From Chitinophaga lutea (GTDB taxonomy: Bacteria > Bacteroidota > Bacteroidia > Chitinophagales > Chitinophagaceae), in NCBI RefSeq assembly GCF_003813775.1, contig NZ_RPDH01000003.1, positions 186,001 to 250,000 on the forward strand: a stretch of DNA of 64,000 nucleotides, given 5' to 3'. Below are positions 18,328-27,192 of this stretch, in pieces. The translations under genes and the position numbers were made by a program. Positions within the stretch are counted from its first letter, which is position 1, and each line of letters opens with the position of its first letter. The notes under the pieces were generated by a model that saw nothing but the letters and a program-made list of their open reading frames with translations, was not told the origin of the DNA and made no database searches.

Positions 18328-19200
18328 TTACTGGCTTTCAGGCGTTTCGTACTGGCGCATGAAGTCGCGTGGCGAAAGTCCCTTTACATCTTTGAAATGT
18401 TTGTTGAAATTCGAAAGATTGTTATACCCGCTCATGTAACAGGCCTCCGTTACATTGTGTTTCTTTTCCAGTAATAATTTGGCGGCATGGCCGATGCGCA
18501 CTTCCTTTACAAAGTCGATCAACGTGCGGTTGGTGCGCGCTTTGAAGAAACGGCAGAACGCCGCCGGTGACAAATGGAGTATATCCGCTACCGCCTTCAG
18601 GGAAATCTCATCCCTGAAATTCCTGAAAATAAAATCGAACACTTTATTGATCTTCTGCGCTTCGAGCGAGGAACTGACGGAGTTATAATAAGGCGACGAC
18701 AATACCTTCCGCTGATCCGCATTCGCCAATGTGTCGAGCAGGCTGAGCATCAGCGCCACCCTTGCCATACCGGTAGAAAACAGCATCTGCTGCATGATCA
18801 TTTTGGCCGTCTGGATGGTATAACCGGAAAAGGAAATGCCCTTTGCCGCCATTGCGAATAATTCGTTCATTTGCCGCGCTTCCGGTTTTTCGAGCAGCTG
18901 CTGCCCGAGGAAGTCCGGGAAAAAGTGAATGACGGTGGCCTGCGGCTGGATCATGGGATCCAATGCCGTGTAATACTGCCAGCAATGCGGCAGGTAACTG
19001 CCGAGCAATACCAGCTCTGTTCCTTCAAAATCTTCGATGTGGTCCCCGATAAACCTTTTGCCGCTGCAATTTTCCAATAACGCGATCTCGAAATTGATAT
19101 GCGATTTCAGTGCGGCGTATTTTTTTATTTCCAGTATTTCTGAACGGATGGTAAATGACTGGTCCGGTGGGAAAGTGAAATTTTCATATATGTATTGCAT
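18328..19200 (-). CDS. AraC-family transcription regulator
   Basis: 290-residue cytoplasmic regulator. The N-terminal half is cupin-like (sugar-sensing, AraC N-terminal type). The C-terminal half carries the tandem HTH AraC domain: LKAVADILHLSPAAFCRFFK, then VTEACYMSGYNNLSNFNKHF ending in GLSPRDFMRQY. It is convergent with the mutarotase gene and divergent from SusC/SusD locus 2, so it sits between the catabolic cassette and the uptake/enzyme cassette and is the obvious candidate to control both. ATG 19200 is the natural start. Confidence 0.88.
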   Translation of the reverse strand: MQYIYENFTFPPDQSFTIRSEILEIKKYAALKSHINFEIALLENCSGKRFIGDHIEDFEGTELVLLGSYLPHCWQYYTALDPMIQPQATVIHFFPDFLGQQLLEKPEARQMNELFAMAAKGISFSGYTIQTAKMIMQQMLFSTGMARVALMLSLLDTLANADQRKVLSSPYYNSVSSSLEAQKINKVFDFIFRNFRDEISLKAVADILHLSPAAFCRFFKARTNRTLIDFVKEVRIGHAAKLLLEKKHNVTEACYMSGYNNLSNFNKHFKDVKGLSPRDFMRQYETPESQ

Positions 19201-19474
19201 ACACTTGCTATCTCGTTGAAACGACCCTGGTTTGTAACACTGTTGTCCCTGAAGGACCTAAAATTACTCAAATTTAATGAATTGCAAGATATCCCTTGTT
19301 ACATCATGGTGAATGCGTTGAAAAGGGTCGCCTGCAAAAAAAGCATAGCTAATAGTCAAATTTAGGGTGGTAGAAGGGAAGGTATTGTTGGAATTTTATG
19401 TCATTGCCAATCACCTAGGATTTCAATTACAGAGGGGAATTTTTTATCATTTTTCCACCTATACAATTCCAATT

Positions 19475-22400
19475 ATGAGTCAATCAAAATTTATGTGCTG
19501 GCTGCTGGGCCTGTTATGCCTGGTATTGTACTCCACGCGTATGTATGCACAAGAGAAGGTCGCCTTGAAAGGGACCGTTACAGATTCTGCAGGCGCCCCG
19601 TTGCCGGGCGCGTCCATCAGCCAGATCGGCGGTGAAAAGAGAAATGCCGCGGCAGACGGCGAGGGCAAATTCCAAATGAACGTTTCCCTTGGTGCACGCC
19701 TGAAAGTTACCATGACAGGTTTTGAACCGCAAACGGTAACGGTGTCGGGAGCTTCCATCCGCATCGCGCTCAGAAACTCGGCTACCTCGTTGAGAGACGT
19801 GGTGGTGACCGGTTACGGCACACAGCGGAAAGACCTCGTGACGGGGTCGGTGGCGTCTATGAAAATGGACGAAGACCGCCGGAATTTTCCAACGACATCC
19901 GTAGCCAACCTGCTGGCCGGGCAGATGCCGGGCGTATTCATTTCCACGCCTTCTGGCATCCCTGGTTCGCAGCCTACGATCCGTGTGAGAACGGGGAGTA
20001 CCTTTCCCGGTACGGCCCAGAATCCGTTGTTTGTAATTGACGGGTTTGTAAGCTCGGCAGACGATTTTAACAACCTCGCGCCGAACGATATCGACAATAT
20101 TTCCGTATTGAAAGATGCGGCGGCCGCTTCCGTATACGGCGCACGCGCAGCGGGCGGCGTAATTGTGGTGACCACCCGCAGGGGAGCCAGCGGCCAGGCG
20201 CGCATCAATTATTCTTATAACAACGGTTTCTCTAAGCGCGGAAAGAATGCGGAGCGTACCAACGCCATCGAAACCGGCGAAATTTATAACCGCCTCAACC
20301 CCGGTTCCAGCAGCATGTGGTCTCAATCGGATTTTGACTACTTCCGCAAGATCAACAACGGATGGGGATATGATCAGCTGAAGGAAGTATATAATGATCC
20401 GAATATCAACATGCACAACCTCAGCGTCAACGGCGGCAGCGAAAAAGTGAAATATTTCGTGTCCGGTTCCTATGTGAAGGAAGACGCCATCATGAAAAAC
20501 CTCACCTTCAACCGGTATAACTTCCGCGCGAACCTGACGGCCGACATCACACCCCGCCTGCAGGCTTTTGCGGGGGTGGGATTGTACAACAACCTCACGT
20601 ATGGTCCTCCCAACACGGCCGTGGCCGGTAACCCGAACGACCTCTACCGCAAACAGCTGCTCTGGCAGCCTGAGCAGCCGGTATGGACGGACGGCGGCAA
20701 CCCTATCGATTACGGATGGATCGGTAACGTGGGCGCTGAGGCGCGCGGCGATGGCGGTTATATCAAGAGAAATTTTCTTACGCCGAACATTAACCTGCGC
20801 CTGCAATACAAGGTGCCGGGCATTGCGGGGCTCTCCGCTTCCGCGCAGTTCTCGAAAAGCTATACCTATAACCGGGCGAAAATCTTCGAGAAACAATATG
20901 ATATGTGGGTGATGAAGACTACCGGTGTCCGCCAGATCAGCACAAAAGACGGCGACAGGGTAGCGATCAAACGCTCTTCGCAGATCGGAAAGAATTTCCT
21001 GCAGGAAAACTATAACTGGATGACGAACTACCAGCTCAACTTCCAGGTGAACTATGATACGACATTCAATGGCGTGCACCACGTCCGTGCGCTGGCGGTG
21101 TTTGAAAAATCACAATGGGAAAACGGCGGTATTTCCACCGCGCGTGATAACTTCCCTGTGTACCTTACCGACCAGTGGTGGGCTACCAGCGGCGACAGGC
21201 TGGATTCTTATAACGGTGGCAACACCGAACAGGCCAACGGCCGCCGCTCGTGGGTGGGCCAGCTGGGCTACGATTACGACGGCAAATACATCGCTGCCTT
21301 CAGCTACCGGTACGACGGTTCGATGCAATTCGCATACGACAAACGCTGGGGTTTCTTCCCTTCCGGCTCTGTGGGCTGGGTGGTATCGAAAGAAAATTTC
21401 ATGACGGGGGTGAAAGGAATCCAGTTCCTGAAGCTCCGCGGTTCCGTGGGGCTTACCGGTAACGATGCGGTGGGCGGATGGCAGTGGCAGCAGTCTTACC
21501 AGAACGGCAGCAACGCCTTTTTCGGCAACGACGGCAGGACCAATGCAGGTATCACGTACGGTCCCATCGTGAACACGGACCTCACCTGGGAAAAAACGCT
21601 CAGCTATAATGCGGCTGTGGACGTGAACTTCCTGGAGCATTTCAACGCAACGCTTGAATTGTACAAGGCTAAAACTTACGACATCCTCGGCCAGCGTATC
21701 GCTTCCGTGCCGCCCACTTTCAGCCGCACACTGCCCAGCTCCAACTACGGTGAAGTGAATGTGAAGGGGATTGAGTTTTCAATCGGCATGAATCGAAAAG
21801 CAGGAGACTTCTCCTATTTCGTGAATGCGAACTTCGGTTACGGTGCGGCGAAATTCGCCATCCGCGACGAAAATATCACCTATCCCTACCAGAAAACCGT
21901 GGGGTCCAACCTCAACAGGGTGGTTTCCCGTGTGGCGACCGGCATGCTGCGCACACAGGCGGATGTTGACGCATTCCTGGTTAAAAATCCGGGTTACAAA
22001 TACTACGGCATAGTACCGCAACCCGGGCAGCTGACTTACAAAGACATCAGCGGCCCCGATAACAAACCTGACGGTATCATCAACGACTGGGACCTGGAGG
22101 TGCTGAAACCGAATAATAACCCGGTTGTGACCGGTGTGAACTTCGGTGGTTCCTGGAAAGGTATTTCCATCCAGGCTTCCTTCGGCGGCTACTTCAATCA
22201 GTGGAGGATGGTGAACAATCTGGTAGACGGCAACGTGGAATGGAACAGGATGTGGCGGAAATGGTATACAGACGCCTGGACGCCGGAAACGCCCAACGCC
22301 TCATTGCCCCGCCGTTATTCCGCTAACGACGGCACCAGAAGGGTGACCAACGACGCAAGCTCATTCTGGATGAAAGACGCCAGCTTCCTGCGCCTGCGTT

Positions 22401-22597
22401 TCGTGAGTGCGTCTTATTCAGTGCCATCAAGGCTGACCAGCAAGGTGGGTATTGCCGGAATGAGGGTCTACTTTAACGGCTCCAACCTTTTCACGATCAG
22501 CAAATTCGGAAAGGAATACTACGACCCGGAAATTGGCGACGGCTTCACTTATCCAACAATGAAAGCTTTCAATTTCGGTGCGTTTATTTCGCTGTAA
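19475..22597 (+). CDS. SusC-like TonB-dependent receptor, locus 2
   Basis: Outer-membrane glycan importer. From ATG 19475 a signal peptide (MSQSKFMCWLLGLLCLVLYS) leads to a carboxypeptidase-regulatory-like domain (KGTVTDSAGAPLPGAS), the plug with FVIDGFV, ISVLKDAAAASVYGARAAGG and VIVVTTRRG, and a long barrel ending NFGAFISL. About 1040 residues. A GTG at 19367 would extend it, but the extra 36 residues look untranslated. No STN domain is present, so transcription control more likely comes from the neighbouring AraC protein. SusD follows after 18 bases. Confidence 0.93.
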   Translation: MSQSKFMCWLLGLLCLVLYSTRMYAQEKVALKGTVTDSAGAPLPGASISQIGGEKRNAAADGEGKFQMNVSLGARLKVTMTGFEPQTVTVSGASIRIALRNSATSLRDVVVTGYGTQRKDLVTGSVASMKMDEDRRNFPTTSVANLLAGQMPGVFISTPSGIPGSQPTIRVRTGSTFPGTAQNPLFVIDGFVSSADDFNNLAPNDIDNISVLKDAAAASVYGARAAGGVIVVTTRRGASGQARINYSYNNGFSKRGKNAERTNAIETGEIYNRLNPGSSSMWSQSDFDYFRKINNGWGYDQLKEVYNDPNINMHNLSVNGGSEKVKYFVSGSYVKEDAIMKNLTFNRYNFRANLTADITPRLQAFAGVGLYNNLTYGPPNTAVAGNPNDLYRKQLLWQPEQPVWTDGGNPIDYGWIGNVGAEARGDGGYIKRNFLTPNINLRLQYKVPGIAGLSASAQFSKSYTYNRAKIFEKQYDMWVMKTTGVRQISTKDGDRVAIKRSSQIGKNFLQENYNWMTNYQLNFQVNYDTTFNGVHHVRALAVFEKSQWENGGISTARDNFPVYLTDQWWATSGDRLDSYNGGNTEQANGRRSWVGQLGYDYDGKYIAAFSYRYDGSMQFAYDKRWGFFPSGSVGWVVSKENFMTGVKGIQFLKLRGSVGLTGNDAVGGWQWQQSYQNGSNAFFGNDGRTNAGITYGPIVNTDLTWEKTLSYNAAVDVNFLEHFNATLELYKAKTYDILGQRIASVPPTFSRTLPSSNYGEVNVKGIEFSIGMNRKAGDFSYFVNANFGYGAAKFAIRDENITYPYQKTVGSNLNRVVSRVATGMLRTQADVDAFLVKNPGYKYYGIVPQPGQLTYKDISGPDNKPDGIINDWDLEVLKPNNNPVVTGVNFGGSWKGISIQASFGGYFNQWRMVNNLVDGNVEWNRMWRKWYTDAWTPETPNASLPRRYSANDGTRRVTNDASSFWMKDASFLRLRFVSASYSVPSRLTSKVGIAGMRVYFNGSNLFTISKFGKEYYDPEIGDGFTYPTMKAFNFGAFISL

Positions 22598-22615
22598 TCA
22601 CTTAATCAGGTAAAC

Positions 22616-24430
22616 ATGAAATTTCAACATAAATTTTTGACGCTGCTCTTAACGGGCGCTGCTGTGATCGGCGGCAGCCAGTCCTGCAAAAAAGGGCTGG
22701 ATTACGAGAACAAAAACAACCTGAATCCTGAAACCGTATGGCAGGATTCGGCGATGATCAAATCATTCCTGAGCGATATTTACGGGCGTATGATGCCGGG
22801 ATGGCCTTTCAACGGCAACAGTTCCGATGAGGGCATCAGCAACGTGCGCAGCATGCCCGATTATTCTCGCGGCATCATCTCGGTATCGACCACTACTTCC
22901 AGTCTGAACTACGAACAGATCGACCGTATTAATTTTTTCCTTGATCAGCTGTCTGAAACGCCGGCCAGTATACTGTCTACGCCCACTAACCAGCAGTACC
23001 AGGGCGAAGCCAAATTCTGGCGTGCCTGGGCTTACTGGGGAATGGTGAACAACGTTGGCGGCGTGCCGCTCATTTTGCACACACAGAAAACAGACGACCT
23101 GAAAGCGCTGTTTGTACCGAGAAACAAGACCTCGGAATGTGTGGCGCAGATCATCAAGGACCTCGACAGTGCCATCATGCTCCTGCCGGGCGTACATCCC
23201 AATGCGGGCGTGAACTATGGCCGTATTACCCGTGTGGCCGCTATGGCTTTCAAGGGGAAGGTGCTGCTCAGCTACGCCAGCCCGCTTTTCAATCCTGGTA
23301 ACGACGCCGCCAGGTGGCAGGCCGCTTACGATGCGAACAAAGCGGCGCTGGATTACGCGGTGGCACAGGGGCACGCACTGCATCCCACATTTGGTAAAAT
23401 CTGGGTGCAGGAAAGGAACAAGGAGATCATCATGGTCAACCAGTTCCAGTATCCCAATCATCCGAACAATTTCAACGGCATCCGTCCGGAGCCGCTGACC
23501 AAAGACGCTTCCAACAACAACCAGCCCATTTTATCCCTGTTACTGGCATTCCCGAAAAAAGACGGTTCGCCGATGCAATTCGACAAGACGCAGCTGACCG
23601 ACCCGGCTTACAACGCCCAGTTCCTCACGGATTTTTATACCAACCGCGACGACCGTTTTTATGCAACGGTGTTCTGCGGCGGTACGCCTTATCCGTGCCC
23701 GGATGAAGTGGCGCCCATTTACGTAAAAGGAAACAGCTTCTGGAACGTATGGCGGTACAACGCGGGTGAGAACAAATACGTGAACATCATGAACGTGATC
23801 CACCCCGCTATGCCGGGTAACCCCAGCATCACCGGCTTCTTCCAGCGGAAGGGGCTCGATACCACGGTGACGGCGGGCCTTGGCGGACAGGCGCAGACAG
23901 ACTGGGCTGAAATCCGCTTCGCTGAAGTGCTGATGAACTACGGCGAATGCGCCAACGAAACCGGCCGTGCGGCTGAAGCCATCCAGGTGCTGAAAGACAT
24001 CCGCAAGCGCGCAGGCATCCTCGCCGGTGTTGGCGACACGTACGGCATCACCGCCGTATCGAAAGCCGACATCCGCGAAGCATACATCCGCGAGCGCCAG
24101 GTGGAATTCGCCTATGAAAACAAACGCTTCGGCGACCTCCGCCGCTGGAAACGCTACGATGTGCTCAACAACCAGGTAACACGCCATGGCTTGTACATCA
24201 CCCTCAAAGACGGGCAGATGGTAGTGCCGGCGGATAACATCATGACCGCTGCAGTGCGGGCGAAGTTCATGGCCAACTACATCGATAACCTCGATGGCGA
24301 CGCCAACTTTAAATACAACCTGGATTTGAACCACTGGTTCTATGCCATCCCGGAAGGACAGATTTCACAGTCCAAAGGCGCATTGCAGCAGAACAAGGAG
24401 TGGGGCGGCGCATTTGACCCGCTGCAATAA
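22616..24430 (+). CDS. SusD/RagB-like lipoprotein, locus 2
   Basis: 604-residue surface lipoprotein with signal MKFQHKFLTLLLTGAAVIGG and lipobox SQSC followed by KKGLDYENKN. The RagB/SusD pattern is clear: EAKFWRAWAYWGMVNNVGGV in the helical core and IRERQVEFAYENKRFGDLRR near the C-terminus. It is longer than the SusD of locus 1 and matches the larger subfamily. It should bind the same glycan as the SusC just upstream. Confidence 0.93.
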   Translation: MKFQHKFLTLLLTGAAVIGGSQSCKKGLDYENKNNLNPETVWQDSAMIKSFLSDIYGRMMPGWPFNGNSSDEGISNVRSMPDYSRGIISVSTTTSSLNYEQIDRINFFLDQLSETPASILSTPTNQQYQGEAKFWRAWAYWGMVNNVGGVPLILHTQKTDDLKALFVPRNKTSECVAQIIKDLDSAIMLLPGVHPNAGVNYGRITRVAAMAFKGKVLLSYASPLFNPGNDAARWQAAYDANKAALDYAVAQGHALHPTFGKIWVQERNKEIIMVNQFQYPNHPNNFNGIRPEPLTKDASNNNQPILSLLLAFPKKDGSPMQFDKTQLTDPAYNAQFLTDFYTNRDDRFYATVFCGGTPYPCPDEVAPIYVKGNSFWNVWRYNAGENKYVNIMNVIHPAMPGNPSITGFFQRKGLDTTVTAGLGGQAQTDWAEIRFAEVLMNYGECANETGRAAEAIQVLKDIRKRAGILAGVGDTYGITAVSKADIREAYIRERQVEFAYENKRFGDLRRWKRYDVLNNQVTRHGLYITLKDGQMVVPADNIMTAAVRAKFMANYIDNLDGDANFKYNLDLNHWFYAIPEGQISQSKGALQQNKEWGGAFDPLQ

Positions 24431-24636
24431 AACAGATGCTATCCAATAATTTACCGGCTCAGTGTGGTTGTACCGTGGATGCAGGGGCCGGAAAAAAAGA
24501 AACAGATTTTATGACGTTCACAATCAATCAACAAGAAAGGCTACCTGTTATCTGTAAAGGATAAGGGGCAGGTAGGGTCTATGATCCTGACAGCTTGTCC
24601 TCTCCTTTGTTGACCCTGGTAACAGACGGAAAATCG

Positions 24637-24658
24637 ATTCCGCCGTTCCCGGCGGAAT
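24637..24658 (+). terminator. Perfect 9-bp hairpin downstream of SusD locus 2
   Basis: ATTCCGCCG (24637-24645) pairs with CGGCGGAAT (24650-24658) around a TTCC tetraloop. Only two T residues follow, so it may be an RNA-stabilising hairpin rather than a full terminator. Confidence 0.45.
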
Positions 24659-24718
24659 TTCACCGGAATACCACCAGGTTGCAGTATCTGACAGGAGCAC
24701 TTGCAACATCTCATATTC

Positions 24719-24748
24719 AACTGCAGCCGCGATTTTGCGGCTGCAGTT
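24719..24748 (+). terminator. Perfect 12-bp hairpin upstream of the enzyme genes
   Basis: AACTGCAGCCGC (24719-24730) pairs without mismatch with GCGGCTGCAGTT (24737-24748), loop GATTTT. The tract after it (ATTGTCG) is not a good U-run. It may trim transcription from the SusC/SusD part into the enzyme part. Confidence 0.5.
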
Positions 24749-24840
24749 ATTGTCGCCCGGCACTTGCAACGTTGTGCGGGCTATTAAAAACAGATATCTC
24801 TAAAATGATTACATCGCAACATTGACAAAAAGAAAGGATG

Positions 24841-27171
24841 ATGAAAAAAAGATCGATACTGGTATGGTTGATATTTGTTGTGTATGTAAGCAGCGCGGCC
24901 GGGCAACAGCGCGGCTTGCCGGAAATGCTGCGCCCGCTCAACGGCGGGCTGCAGGTTTCCATTCAGCAGTACGAAGGGAGTGCGCTCCGCAATACGCGCC
25001 TTTTCCACAACAATGAACTGACGGACGGTGAAAATACCTGGCAGCTCGCCTGGAAAACCGCGAAAGCGGCGGATGGCCGCAGCTGTGATGTAACGCTCAC
25101 CTGCAAGCTGGTTAAAGGCCGCGCCGCAGCTACTGCGCTGTCTGTGGCGTTTGCGTTCGGGCAGTGGGATGTCCGTAATTATGTAATGGTACCCGGCATC
25201 GTATATAACGGCAACCGTTACCGCGCCATCGGCAATGGCTACAACCCGGATTATCCGAAAGATATGTACTTCAACCCGGCGGTACCGCTAACCATTTCCA
25301 ACAACCCGAGGCTGTCGCTTTCAGCAAACGACAGTTCATTCCTCGAGCTCTCCACCACCAACACCGCTGCACCGGCAATGAGCTTTTATTCGCCGGCGGC
25401 GGGGAAAAGCTGGATGGTGCTGACGGAACAGGGTACCCGCTGGGGAAACAGCGGGTTGTTCATTCAAGAAAATAACCGGCGCGACAGCTGCATATTCCGG
25501 ATTTCGGCCCCCGCCATGCGTAACCGCGCGGCGGGCTTCGGCGATTTTCACCGCAGCGGCGACAAAGCGCCTGACTGGAACGAGGGCGATGAAATGGTGC
25601 TACGCTTCCGGGTATATGTATCGGACGCGGATGGTATCCCCGGTCACCTGCAGCAGTTTATGCATGCGCGCAAATCCGTGACCGGGCCTAATCAGCCGCG
25701 TAACCTGGTGCCGATGAGCAAATTGGTGCAGTTGGGAACAGATATCTGCCGCGATAATTTTGCGGAAACCACCGCCGGCAAATATTATCTTCCTGAAAAC
25801 AGTCGGCATTTCCAGCTGGGCTGGGTAAGCGGCATGATCAATACTTTCCCCATGCTCGCGCTCAACGATGCCACGGAGCGGAGAAGAGTAGCGGAAGAAC
25901 TGGATTTCATCACCTCGCGGATGCAGGGGAAAAGCGGTTATTTTTATGGCTTCATCAGTGCGGAGGGCAAGCTCGGTACTGAAAAAGCCCATCCCGATTT
26001 TCCCGCCCTGCAGGCGATGGTGCGTAAGAACGGGGATGTATTGTTCTGGCTGATGAAACACCTGCTGCTCCTGAAAGCGCAGGGCCACGGGCATATCATC
26101 AAACCGGAATGGGAAACAGCCGCCCGGAAACTGGCCGGCGCATTTACCACCACCTGGAAAAAATACGGGGAGTTTGGCCAGTACATCTTGCCCGAAACAG
26201 GCGAGATCGCTGTGTTCAATTCCACAGCCGGAGCGATTGCCCCCGCCGGTCTCGCGCTGGCAGCGGATTATTTCCGCCAGCCAGAGTGGATGACCATTGC
26301 GGAGGCCGCTGCTGCACATTATTATCAGCGCGATGTGGAACAACAGGGATTCACCAGCGGCGCATGCGGTGATATTTCTCAGGATGCAGATTCGGAAACC
26401 GCTTTCGGTTTCCTGGAGTCGCTGATGGCGTTGTATAATTACACCGGCAAACCGGTATGGCTGGCCCGTGCCAAAGTACAGGCCGCACTCTGCTCCAGCT
26501 GGGCCCTGGCATATGATCCGGTTTTCCCTCCCGGCAGTACTATCGCAAAACTGGGCGGCCGGATGACCGGTGCCATCTGGGCCAGCAGCCAGAACAAACA
26601 TGCGGCGCCGGGCGTTTGTACTTCCTCTGCAGACCATCTTTTCAAATTATACCGCGCCACCGGCGACGAACAATACGCAGAATTGATCCGCGACATGCAG
26701 CATGCGCATACCGAGGCGGTGAATATGCCCGGTCACATCACCACCAATTATCTCATCGGCAGCAGCATGGAACGCATTCAGCCGAGCGATGCGGAAGGGA
26801 AAGGTGCCATCGGCAACTTCATCCATACCCGCAACTCATGGACAGAAACAAACGGCATTCTCATGGCGATGGAGCTGCCAGGTATTTACGTGCGGCCGGG
26901 AGAAGGAAAAATGTATGTGTTCGATCACATCGGGGTGGCGAGGGTAGCGGAAGACCGGGTTTCCGTGACGTTACGCCTGACCAACCGCACGCCGTACGCC
27001 GCTGCCGTATCGGTATTCGCGGAAAACGCCCGCAAGGCGTCGCAACCATTGGGGTACACCGCATTTTTGCGCTGGCCGAAAGTAAATGTGCCTGCCGGCG
27101 GTGAACTGACCGTACGGATTACGGCGGACGGAAAGGTGACGCTGCAGCCAGCGGCGGACAATCATCGATAA
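24841..27171 (+). CDS. Secreted protein of unknown family, N-terminal beta-sandwich plus helical barrel
   Basis: About 776 residues from ATG 24841 (ATG 24838 is adjacent). Signal peptide KKRSILVWLIFVVYVSSAAG. Residues 20-265 look like a beta-sandwich; about 275-690 read as paired helices (DADSETAFGFLESLMALYNY, SSADHLFKLYRATGDEQYAE) as in six-hairpin glycosidases; a short C-terminal beta domain follows. I cannot assign a family or catalytic residues. Its place between SusC/SusD and two glycosidase-like genes suggests a glycan-active enzyme. What else it could be: a polysaccharide lyase with an alpha/alpha toroid. Confidence 0.55.
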   Translation: MKKRSILVWLIFVVYVSSAAGQQRGLPEMLRPLNGGLQVSIQQYEGSALRNTRLFHNNELTDGENTWQLAWKTAKAADGRSCDVTLTCKLVKGRAAATALSVAFAFGQWDVRNYVMVPGIVYNGNRYRAIGNGYNPDYPKDMYFNPAVPLTISNNPRLSLSANDSSFLELSTTNTAAPAMSFYSPAAGKSWMVLTEQGTRWGNSGLFIQENNRRDSCIFRISAPAMRNRAAGFGDFHRSGDKAPDWNEGDEMVLRFRVYVSDADGIPGHLQQFMHARKSVTGPNQPRNLVPMSKLVQLGTDICRDNFAETTAGKYYLPENSRHFQLGWVSGMINTFPMLALNDATERRRVAEELDFITSRMQGKSGYFYGFISAEGKLGTEKAHPDFPALQAMVRKNGDVLFWLMKHLLLLKAQGHGHIIKPEWETAARKLAGAFTTTWKKYGEFGQYILPETGEIAVFNSTAGAIAPAGLALAADYFRQPEWMTIAEAAAAHYYQRDVEQQGFTSGACGDISQDADSETAFGFLESLMALYNYTGKPVWLARAKVQAALCSSWALAYDPVFPPGSTIAKLGGRMTGAIWASSQNKHAAPGVCTSSADHLFKLYRATGDEQYAELIRDMQHAHTEAVNMPGHITTNYLIGSSMERIQPSDAEGKGAIGNFIHTRNSWTETNGILMAMELPGIYVRPGEGKMYVFDHIGVARVAEDRVSVTLRLTNRTPYAAAVSVFAENARKASQPLGYTAFLRWPKVNVPAGGELTVRITADGKVTLQPAADNHR

Positions 27172-27192
27172 ACTTTACAACAGCATATTGTG

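Larger units (their letters stand above)
24431..24840. other. Spacer between SusD locus 2 and its first enzyme gene, two hairpins
   Basis: About 410 bases with no coding gene. It contains two strong perfect hairpins (24637-24658 and 24719-24748) and little else. No consensus -7/-33 pair was found, so the downstream enzymes are probably expressed by read-through. Confidence 0.45.
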
